Part shown: one piece after another, positions 1 through 4,423 of the stretch
Numbering within the stretch: the stretch's first letter is position 1
Layout: each line of letters starts with the position of its first letter
Assembly: GCA_903873045.1 (NCBI GenBank)
Contig: CAIQND010000158.1
Location: 1 to 7,267 of the forward strand
Source: an uncultured Methylococcaceae bacterium
GTDB lineage: Bacteria; Pseudomonadota; Gammaproteobacteria; Methylococcales; Methylomonadaceae
Direction of reading: 5' to 3'
DNA: 7,267 nucleotides
Translations under genes and position numbers: made by a program
Notes under the pieces: model-generated
Told to the model about the DNA's origin: nothing
Seen by the model: only the letters and a program-made list of their open reading frames with translations
Database searches by the model: none

Positions 1-53
1 GCTTCATTAAAAAACATGCCACTTTCAGGGCTTGCATTGTCAACTGAATTCAT
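1..53 (-). CDS. Partial gene start, unknown product (runs off left edge)
   Basis: An ATG on the minus strand at 53 opens a frame that stays open to the window edge (17 codons: M-N-S-V-D-N-A-S-P-E-S-G-M-F-F-N-E). An AAGG ribosome binding site (complement of 61-64) lies 7 nt upstream of the ATG. The start is 37 nt downstream of the LOV gene stop on the same strand, so it fits as the third gene of the SRPBCC-LOV operon. The visible residues are polar and acidic with no signal peptide. They are too few to assign a family; a regulatory or signalling partner of the LOV protein would fit the context but is not shown. The call rests only on start, spacing and an open frame. Confidence 0.45.
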   Translation of the reverse strand, partial: MNSVDNASPESGMFFNE

Positions 54-90
54 AAACTTGCCTTTATAGTTCGCATTGATTTATTAAAGA

Positions 91-549
91 TTAATTATTA
101 TTCTGGCTGGCGTTTAATAAATCGTTCAATTCTTTAATTTCATTAGTGGCGTTAACCTGGTTCGTTATATCGTATTGCACGCCCAAATAATAAATGACGC
201 GATTCTTTTTATCGAATAGCGGCGTTATTTTTAAGCGATTAAAAAACAAGGTGCCGTCTTTTTTATAATTACGCAAGGTAACTTCAACGGACTCGTTATT
301 TTTCATGGCCTCGGCAATTTGATAACGTGCTTCCTGGTCTCTATCTTCACCCTGAAGAAAGCGGCAATTGTAACCAACGGTTTCTTCCTGGTTGTAACCC
401 GTCAATCGCTCAAAGGCTTTGTTTGCATAAACGATGGGGGAGTCTTCCAAATCCGGATCCGCCAAAGTAACACCATTGACACATTCATCTAAAATAGCGG
501 AAAGTATTTGCGGAATAAGACCGCTATCTTTTTCAACAATAAAAGGCAT
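91..549 (-). CDS. Short LOV-domain blue-light photoreceptor
   Basis: This 152-aa protein is almost entirely one PAS/LOV domain. It has a short N-terminal helix (about 10-22), the LOV core (about 23-128) and a short C-terminal helix (about 129-150). The signature GYNCRFLQG at 59-67 contains the photoactive Cys62, which in this family forms a reversible covalent adduct with flavin C4a under blue light. Other flavin contacts are in place: Arg63, Gln66 and Arg70 near the phosphate, Asn94 and Asn104 at the ring, and Gln125 in YLGVQYDIT, the residue that relays the signal. No kinase, HTH, GGDEF or EAL effector is attached. It therefore resembles the effector-less short LOV proteins known from Pseudomonas putida, which signal by dimer rearrangement through their terminal helices. 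The ATG has only a weak GGA site about 8 nt upstream. It lies 44 nt downstream of the SRPBCC gene, probably co-transcribed. Cytoplasmic; the partner is unknown. Confidence 0.93.
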   Translation of the reverse strand: MPFIVEKDSGLIPQILSAILDECVNGVTLADPDLEDSPIVYANKAFERLTGYNQEETVGYNCRFLQGEDRDQEARYQIAEAMKNNESVEVTLRNYKKDGTLFFNRLKITPLFDKKNRVIYYLGVQYDITNQVNATNEIKELNDLLNASQNNN

Positions 550-593
550 ATTTTAATTCCAATTCGTATAATAATTTCGAAGCGACCGGCTAA

Positions 594-1073
594 TTAGCTC
601 GGAACTGCTGTTAGTAAATTTTTAATATTTTCAACCGTATTTTCTGCGCCATCTTCAATGGCAGATCGAATCAGTTTTTGAAAGGGACGCATAAAAACAT
701 CAATTTCCGGTAATTCGAAACGAAAGGTTAAGCGAGTGGATTTTTGATCGCTACTTTCCAAAAAATAACTATGTATATAGGGCTCAGTAATGCCTTTAAA
801 GATTAGCGTTATAGAGGGTTGATAATGGGTTATTTCAAAAATCGATTCAACTTTTGTACCGTTGTCTTCACGAATTTGCTTTGCTTTGGCACCGACAAAA
901 ACATGGCTGCCATCCAATGGTTCAAATTCAACAACTTCTATTGCCCATTTAGGGTAGTTATCATAAAAATGCTCACCAATATAATAAAATACATCGTTAA
1001 TCGATCTGTTGATTTCAATGTTTGCCTCACCAGCAATTGGCTTGGATGAATCAAACGAAAATTTAATTTGCAC
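594..1073 (-). CDS. SRPBCC (START/polyketide cyclase-like) family protein
   Basis: A 159-aa protein whose layout fits the SRPBCC helix-grip fold. An early strand (ANIEINRSINDVFYYIGEHF, about 17-36) leads into the first helix and the W of YPKWAIEVVEFEPL. Alternating strands follow (about 55-118), and a long C-terminal helix (about 128-155, FMRPFQKLIRSAIEDGAENT) closes the pocket. Members bind hydrophobic ligands such as lipids, polyketides or isoprenoids; the ligand here is not deducible. The start is GTG at 1073, chosen because a strong GGGAGGGG ribosome binding site (complement of 1081-1088) sits 7 nt upstream. There is no signal peptide, so it is probably cytoplasmic. It is the first visible gene of the minus-strand operon ahead of the LOV photoreceptor, which suggests a light-linked role (inference). 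An overlapping plus-strand frame at 819-1049 is a shadow. Confidence 0.8.
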   Translation of the reverse strand: MQIKFSFDSSKPIAGEANIEINRSINDVFYYIGEHFYDNYPKWAIEVVEFEPLDGSHVFVGAKAKQIREDNGTKVESIFEITHYQPSITLIFKGITEPYIHSYFLESSDQKSTRLTFRFELPEIDVFMRPFQKLIRSAIEDGAENTVENIKNLLTAVPS

Positions 1074-1080
1074 TGCAATA

Positions 1081-1088
1081 CCCCTCCC
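1081..1088 (-). promoter_or_regulatory. Strong ribosome binding site for the SRPBCC gene
   Basis: The minus strand reads GGGAGGGG here, 7 nt before the GTG at 1073. It is much stronger than any other ribosome binding site in the window and decides the GTG start. Confidence 0.75.
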
Positions 1089-1089
1089 A

Positions 1090-1108
1090 GTTGAAAAAAT
1101 TACTCAAC
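1090..1108. promoter_or_regulatory. Small dyad just upstream of the SRPBCC ribosome binding site
   Basis: GTTGA (1090-1094) and TCAAC (1104-1108) form a perfect 5-bp inverted repeat around a 9-nt AT-rich centre, immediately upstream of the ribosome binding site. It could be an operator half-site pair or a leader hairpin controlling the SRPBCC-LOV operon. The arms are short, so chance is a real alternative. Confidence 0.25.
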
Positions 1109-1239
1109 CTAAATTATTGTTTTTATAAAAGCTCCCTGCAGAAATAACATGACTACTTTAATTTTATTATTTTTTTGTCATCCTTCATAGAAGCCCAAAA
1201 GTAGTTGGCACTTTTTTTACAAAAAATGCTAATAATCTC

Positions 1240-1295
1240 TGTAGGTCTGGTTAGGCGCTAGCCGCAACCTGACACATATACTAACCCAATCTACG
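1240..1295. repeat. REP-like imperfect palindromic element
   Basis: The outer arms TGTAGGTCTGGTTAG (1240-1254) and CTAACCCAATCTACG (1281-1295) are inverted repeats matching at 11 of 15 positions. Inside lies a tighter hairpin, GGTT-A-GGC, loop GCTA, GCC-GC-AACC (1249-1269). The composition resembles the short intergenic GGTTAGGCG...AACC repeats common in many proteobacterial genomes. Family membership is inferred from appearance only. Confidence 0.5.
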
Positions 1296-1505
1296 TGACG
1301 GGTATTGCAAAAAATGTAAGCCGAGCAATGAAGGATGTCTTTTTTTGATTATAAGTTTAAGTAAAATCTGCCTTTAATAGAACTTTACACCGTTAATGTA
1401 CCTTAACTTTTATAACATGCAAATCAAATACTGTAAAAAATGCCGCTTATCCTACTTGGTAAAAGTTGGATTTTTCGTTTTAAATAAAATCAGTTGCAAA
1501 GGTAA

Positions 1506-1513
1506 GTTATAGG
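1506..1513 (+). repeat. Left flanking direct repeat (putative target site duplication)
   Basis: GTTATAGG directly abuts the outer end of the left terminal inverted repeat. The identical 8-mer occurs at 1941-1948, directly abutting the right terminal repeat. That placement is what a transposition-generated duplication gives. Confidence 0.7.
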
Positions 1514-1553
1514 GGGGCGCATCCGCTACTTGGGGGACACAAGTAACTTTGCT

Positions 1554-1649
1554 CCTTCTCCAGAGGGAGAAGGTTGGGATAGGGGGGATTAAATAAGGAT
1601 TTTCTCCACTTTAATTTCTCCTCTTCCAACCCTCTCCCTCTGGAGAGGG
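1554..1649. repeat. Pair of inverted hairpin repeats (CTCC...GGAG type)
   Basis: The left hairpin has CCTTCTCC (1554-1561), loop AGAG and GGAGAAGG (1566-1573), a perfect 8-bp stem. The right hairpin has CCCTCTCC (1630-1637), loop CTCT and GGAGAGGG (1642-1649), also a perfect 8-bp stem. The two are inverted copies of each other: 1554-1577 against 1626-1649 matches at 22 of 24 positions, including a shared outer TTGG/CCAA. They enclose a 48-nt AT-rich spacer. Inverted copies of one palindromic repeat family facing each other are typical of REP doublets. Confidence 0.7.
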
Positions 1650-1689
1650 CTTTAAGTAACTGGGCTACCCACTTTAGCCGGGACATTTT

Positions 1690-1765
1690 TTGTAGGGGCA
1701 GGCTTTACGCCTGCCCTTTAATGCCACGCTGTTAGCAGGGTAACCGCAAGGGAGTCCCCCTACAA
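1690..1765. repeat. 76-bp palindromic unit bounded by TTGTAGGGG / CCCCTACAA
   Basis: Perfect 9-bp inverted ends lie at 1690-1698 and 1757-1765. Just inside the left end is a perfect 8-bp hairpin, GGGCAGGC (1696-1703), loop TTTAC, GCCTGCCC (1709-1716). I associate this TGTAGGGGCAGGC-type unit with dispersed repeats seen in many bacterial genomes. Here it sits inside the larger element, as if inserted into it. Confidence 0.6.
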
Positions 1766-1794
1766 GACCCGGATCTCGTTACATAAAAGGCCAT

Positions 1795-1851
1795 CCACGT
1801 AAGCAGGGACAAGCCGCAAGGCTTAACTTTAAACTGTCCCGCCTTACGTGG
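1795..1851. repeat. Long imperfect hairpin with an inner GCAA tetraloop stem
   Basis: The arms 1795-1811 (CCACGTAAGCAGGGACA) and 1835-1851 pair at 15 of 17 positions. Inside, AAGCC (1811-1815), loop GCAA (1816-1819) and GGCTT (1820-1824) form a perfect 5-bp stem closed by a GNRA-type tetraloop. As RNA this would fold into a stable branched or elongated hairpin. No promoter or gene is attached to it, so a repeat origin is favoured over a dedicated ncRNA. Confidence 0.55.
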
Positions 1852-1940
1852 GTAGCCCAAAAGTGTCCCGCCTTACGTTGGTAGCCAGTAACTGAGCAAC
1901 CCAATCTTTTGGTCGTTCACCCAAGTAGCGGATGCGCCCA

Positions 1941-1948
1941 GTTATAGG
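1941..1948 (+). repeat. Right flanking direct repeat (putative target site duplication)
   Basis: GTTATAGG directly abuts the right terminal inverted repeat and is identical to 1506-1513. The following bases, CGCGTAACC, make the target look like part of a palindromic GTTA...TAAC sequence. Confidence 0.7.
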
Positions 1949-2020
1949 CGCGTAACCAATAAAATTTCCTGTTGTTATAAAAAGTAACGTACATTAGCCT
2001 GTTGCTACCGTAAAGTCATG

Positions 2021-2048
2021 CATAAATTTGACTTTTCTGAAATTTATG
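2021..2048. promoter_or_regulatory. Perfect 9-bp dyad upstream of the DUF1499-photolyase pair
   Basis: CATAAATTT (2021-2029) and AAATTTATG (2040-2048) are perfect inverted arms around a 10-nt centre, with half-site centres about two helical turns apart. That geometry suits a dimeric regulator. It lies about 250 bp upstream of the DUF1499 start, which is far for a simple operator. AT-rich composition makes chance palindromes more likely, so a regulatory role is tentative. Confidence 0.3.
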
Positions 2049-2202
2049 TGATGTTGTCATAACATATTTTAACTATTCAGTCGTTAAAAATAGAACACTT
2101 ATGACACGGATTTAACTGATGGGCACGTAAGAGGGAATGTTTTCAATCTTCTTTGAAATCACCTAAATTTTTTCAGATAAAAATAAAATACGTTGAAACC
2201 CT

Positions 2203-2208
2203 TATAAT
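2203..2208 (+). promoter_or_regulatory. Candidate -10 box of the DUF1499-photolyase operon
   Basis: A perfect TATAAT lies 91 bp upstream of the DUF1499 ATG. No good -35 hexamer sits 16-18 bp before it. A TTGAAA at 2193-2198 is too close to pair with it. If used, the promoter probably needs an activator, which would fit induced expression of a photolyase, but this is inference. Confidence 0.35.
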
Positions 2209-2249
2209 CGATGTCATGCATGTTCTGTGATCGAGACTAATATCTCTAC

Positions 2250-2271
2250 GGGGCAGTAACCCTATTTTTTT
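2250..2271 (+). terminator. Weak terminator-like hairpin in the DUF1499 leader
   Basis: GGGG (2250-2253), loop CAGTAA and CCCT (2260-2263) give a four-pair stem including one G-U pair. After one A comes a run of seven T (2265-2271). It stands between the candidate -10 box and the DUF1499 start, where it could act as a weak attenuator. The stem is short, so this is speculative. Confidence 0.2.
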
Positions 2272-2299
2272 ACAGAATTTTTATGCATCCTTGCGCCTT

Positions 2300-2737
2300 A
2301 TGACATTTAAAATCCTTTTTTATATTATTTTTATGACACTCAATACAACAAATCAGGCAAATTCAGCATCGGAAAAAACCCTGCCACTCTGCCGGGATAG
2401 TCCTAACTGTGTTTCCAGCCAGGCACAAGATGCTCCGCATTCCATTGAACCTTTTAAAATAAAAGGCCAACCCAAAGAAGCATGGCAAGCCTTAAAACAA
2501 GCGATTAACAGTCAAAGTCGAATGGTTATTACTCATGAAAGCAATGATACGCTTCATGCAGAAGCTACCAGTCTGGTGTTTCGGTTTGTGGACGATATCA
2601 ATATTATTCTTGATGCAGAAAAAGGTTTAATTCATATTCGCTCTGCCTCACGTACCGGCCATAGTGACTTTGGTGTTAATCGAAAACGGCTGGAGGCGCT
2701 ACGTTTGCAACTGCAAAAAGCACATGTGATAGAATAA
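2300..2737 (+). CDS. DUF1499 family protein, exported
   Basis: A 145-aa protein. Residues 1 to about 23 form a signal peptide: a lysine, a hydrophobic stretch ILFYIIFMTL, and an ANSA-type cleavage site. The mature part therefore should be periplasmic. It carries the DUF1499 hallmarks: CRDSPNCVSS near the mature N-terminus with two cysteines (Cys31 and Cys37), a conserved W (EAWQAL), LHAEATSLVFRFVDD in the middle, and IRSASRTGHSDFGVNRKRLE near the C-terminus. The domain is complete. Its biochemical role is unknown. ATG at 2300 is preferred over a TTG at 2291 because it begins directly at the signal peptide; neither has a good ribosome binding site. It ends 37 nt before the photolyase on the same strand, so co-transcription is likely. 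Pairing with a photolyase suggests a role in light or UV stress (inference). Confidence 0.85.
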   Translation: MTFKILFYIIFMTLNTTNQANSASEKTLPLCRDSPNCVSSQAQDAPHSIEPFKIKGQPKEAWQALKQAINSQSRMVITHESNDTLHAEATSLVFRFVDDINIILDAEKGLIHIRSASRTGHSDFGVNRKRLEALRLQLQKAHVIE

Positions 2738-2774
2738 TTGTTAGATCACCTTGCCGTTATCATCCGAGCCGTCA

Positions 2775-4151
2775 ATGACCCGCTACACAAATTCCCTGTT
2801 TATTTTTCGTCGTGATTTGCGTTTGCATGACAATACTGCACTTAATGAAGCACTACGCATTTCCCGGCAGGTATTGCCCTGCTTTATTTTTGATCCCAGG
2901 CAAATAGAACCGCATCCTTATCAGAGCAAACCGGCACTGCAATTTATGTTGGAGTCCATTACCGACCTTGAGCAGCAATTGCAAATAGCCGGTGGTAAAC
3001 TGGGGCTTTATCATGCCTTGCCTGAGCAAGTTATTCGTCGCGTGTTAGAGCAGCAACACATACAGGCCGTGTTTATCAATCGCGATTACACGCCATTTAG
3101 CAGGCAGCGCGATGCCGAGTTGGCGGACGTTTGCAAAAAACTGGGGATAAGCTTATACATTCTGGCCGATGCGCTACTCAATGAACCCGAGCAAGCGCTT
3201 AAAAATGACCAAACACCTTATAAAGTTTTTACCGCGTTTTACAATAATGCCAGGCAGTTTCCTGTAGCCTTGCCGCAGGCATTAAACCATAACCATTGGT
3301 TGCCACCCCTTTCTGAATTCACCATCGACCAGTTGGGCTTAACATTAACGGAAGCCAAACCGGATGTTATTCAAGGTGGACGTAACCAGGCGCTTGCCAT
3401 TCTCGATCAGCTTAACAAACAAGCTGATTATCAGAATACGCGTGATTTTCCTGCTCTGGACACCACCAGTAAACTTTCAGCACATCTTAAGTTTGGCACC
3501 TGTTCCGTGCGGGAAATTTATTATGCCATAACTGAAGAGCTGGGTAGCGAACATCCCTTGTTAAGGCAATTGTACTGGCGGGATTTTTTTACCCATATCG
3601 CGTATCATTTTCCACAGGTTTTTGGCAGAGCATTTCTGGATAAATTTGCCACTCTGCACTGGGATAATAATCGCGATTATTTTCAGGCCTGGGCCGAAGG
3701 CAGAACCGGTTTTCCCATTGTTGATGCCGGTATGCGTGAGTTAAATGCCACCGGCTTTATGCACAACCGGGTGAGAATGATCGTGGCATCTTTTCTGGTT
3801 AAGGATTTGCATGTCAGTTGGCGTTGGGGCGAGCGTTATTTTGCCCAGCATCTGATGGATTATGATCCCTGTGTCAATAACGGCAATTGGCAATGGGCAG
3901 CATCGACCGGTTGTGATGCCCAGCCTTATTTCAGGATATTTAACCCTTGGCTGCAACAGCAAAAATTTGATGCCGATTGCCGGTATATTTATCACTGGAT
4001 ACCGGAACTTAAAGCGCAGCCACCAAAAACGATCCATCAATGGGATAAAAAACACCAGCCCTGCAACTATCCTGCACCGATTATTGATCACTCCCAGGAA
4101 AGCCAACTAACCAAAGCCTGGTTTAAAGAATCCATTATTAGTCAGAATTAG
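2775..4151 (+). CDS. phrB: Deoxyribodipyrimidine photolyase (FAD-dependent, class I-like CPD photolyase)
   Basis: A 458-aa enzyme, usual length for the family, that splits UV-induced cyclobutane pyrimidine dimers using blue or near-UV light. The N-terminal antenna domain (about 1-130) opens with LFIFRRDLRLHDNTAL. The C-terminal FAD domain (about 200-440) carries YWRDF, GRTGFPIVDAGMRELNATGFMHNRVRM and NNGNWQWAASTGCDAQPYFRIFNP. By alignment to E. coli PhrB the electron-transfer triad is complete (Trp296, Trp349, Trp372), as are the flavin-facing Asn368 and the substrate-side Asn331, Met335 and Trp268. These support CPD rather than (6-4) specificity. Oddly, the position of the catalytic Glu274 of E. 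coli is Gln265. The antenna cofactor cannot be read from sequence. ATG at 2775 is chosen over TTG at 2751 because the motif-bearing part begins just after it; a weak GAG lies 6 nt upstream. It follows the DUF1499 gene and probably shares its promoter. Confidence 0.95.
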   Translation: MTRYTNSLFIFRRDLRLHDNTALNEALRISRQVLPCFIFDPRQIEPHPYQSKPALQFMLESITDLEQQLQIAGGKLGLYHALPEQVIRRVLEQQHIQAVFINRDYTPFSRQRDAELADVCKKLGISLYILADALLNEPEQALKNDQTPYKVFTAFYNNARQFPVALPQALNHNHWLPPLSEFTIDQLGLTLTEAKPDVIQGGRNQALAILDQLNKQADYQNTRDFPALDTTSKLSAHLKFGTCSVREIYYAITEELGSEHPLLRQLYWRDFFTHIAYHFPQVFGRAFLDKFATLHWDNNRDYFQAWAEGRTGFPIVDAGMRELNATGFMHNRVRMIVASFLVKDLHVSWRWGERYFAQHLMDYDPCVNNGNWQWAASTGCDAQPYFRIFNPWLQQQKFDADCRYIYHWIPELKAQPPKTIHQWDKKHQPCNYPAPIIDHSQESQLTKAWFKESIISQN

Positions 4152-4163
4152 ATTTAATTTTTT

Positions 4164-4409
4164 GTCCAAGAAATACACGAAAAGCACGAAAAAAAGCTTT
4201 AGATAATTTTAATCAGTTTTCTGTGTATGGCCTAACCGCTAACTGCCACCTATAGAGTCATTAATTATTTTATTTTTTTTGCTTTTTTTCGTGGACTGGC
4301 ATTTAATCAGTTTTCTGTGTACGGATCTAACTGCTAACTGCCACCTACAGCGCCATTAATTATTTTATGTCTTTGCTTTTTTTTCGTGTCTTTCGTGCTT
4401 TTCGTGGAC
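4164..4409. repeat. Inverted CACGAAA-type repeat arms flanking the thiE-photolyase intergenic region
   Basis: The arm at 4164-4197 begins GTCCAAGAAATACACG and ends CACGAAAAAAAGC. The arm at 4375-4409 is its inverted counterpart, with about five mismatches and one extra T in the homopolymer run. Both belong to the low-complexity GTCCACGAAA(A)GCACGAAA type that I associate with dispersed intergenic repeats. The arms bracket the direct-repeat units. Confidence 0.55.
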
Positions 4410-4423
4410 TGGCATTTAATCAG
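4208..4423 (+). repeat. Two tandem direct repeat units, each bounded by TTTAATCAG
   Basis: TTTAATCAG occurs at 4208-4216, 4302-4310 and 4415-4423. Between the first two lies an 85-nt unit and between the last two a 104-nt unit. Both start TTTTCTGTGTA, share CTAACTGCCACCTA and CATTAATTATTTTAT, and end CGTGGACTGGCA. The second unit differs mainly by about 19 extra bases in its CGTG-rich part. The last TTTAATCAG contains the thiE stop codon, so the array reaches into the thiE 3' end. The photolyase and thiE genes converge here; no strong rho-independent terminator was seen. Confidence 0.7.

Larger units (their letters stand above)
1662..1886. repeat. Three copies of a 24-bp repeat, one inverted and two in tandem
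   Basis: The unit TGTCCCGCCTTACGTGGGTAGCCC (consecutive parts TGTCCCGCCTTACG and TGGGTAGCCC) lies at 1835-1858. A second copy lies 29 bp on at 1864-1886 and differs by one base over 23. An inverted copy at 1662-1685 matches at 21 of 24 positions. Each is preceded or followed by similar AGTAACTG-type sequence (1654-1661 and 1887-1894). The arrangement suggests local duplication inside the mobile element. Confidence 0.65.
1514..1940. mobile_element. 427-bp MITE-like non-autonomous element with 20-bp terminal inverted repeats
   Basis: The ends are perfect 20-bp inverted repeats: GGGCGCATCCGCTACTTGGG at 1515-1534 and its exact reverse complement at 1920-1939. One further unpaired base at each end completes the arms. 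Immediately outside on both sides is the same octamer, GTTATAGG, so both the terminal repeats and a target duplication are present. There is no transposase frame inside, so movement would need a transposase supplied in trans. An 8-bp duplication occurs in several IS families, and I do not assign one. The interior is a mosaic of other palindromes: two related hairpins (1554-1577 and 1626-1649), a TTGTAGGGG-bounded unit (1690-1765), a long inverted repeat (1795-1851) and a tandem duplication (1835-1886). Joining the flanks at one GTTATAGG restores a plausible ancestral sequence ending in GGCGCGTAACC. Confidence 0.7.
1074..2299. other. 1.2-kb intergenic region between divergent gene pairs
   Basis: No convincing gene lies here. 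The left part (1090-1500) is AT-rich and should hold the promoter of the minus-strand operon; no clear -35/-10 pair was found on that strand. It also contains a small palindromic repeat (1240-1295). The centre (1506-1948) is the transposon-like element with its flanking direct repeats. The right part (1949-2299) is AT-rich again, with a 9-bp dyad at 2021-2048 and a TATAAT box at 2203-2208 ahead of the DUF1499-photolyase pair. A 31-codon frame starting at 1418 was examined and not called. Confidence 0.8.

Noticed and set aside
819..1049. Plus-strand frame of 76 codons
   Set aside because: It is antisense to the SRPBCC gene, whose frame has a strong ribosome binding site and a recognisable fold.
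1418..1513. 31-codon plus-strand frame with a CxxC pair (MQIKYCKKCRLSY...), ending inside the left flanking repeat
   Set aside because: There is no ribosome binding site, it is very short, and it lies in AT-rich repeat-laden sequence; probably chance.
1506..1948. CRISPR array or small RNA gene
   Set aside because: The repeats are inverted and of unequal spacing with no regular spacers; terminal inverted repeats and a flanking duplication explain the region better.
2228..2251. ECF-sigma (singlet-oxygen type) promoter from TGATC before the photolyase operon
   Set aside because: No matching -10 element was found at the expected distance.
3741..4110. Antisense and alternate-frame reading frames over the photolyase 3' half
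   Set aside because: The photolyase frame carries all conserved motifs; the others are shadows.
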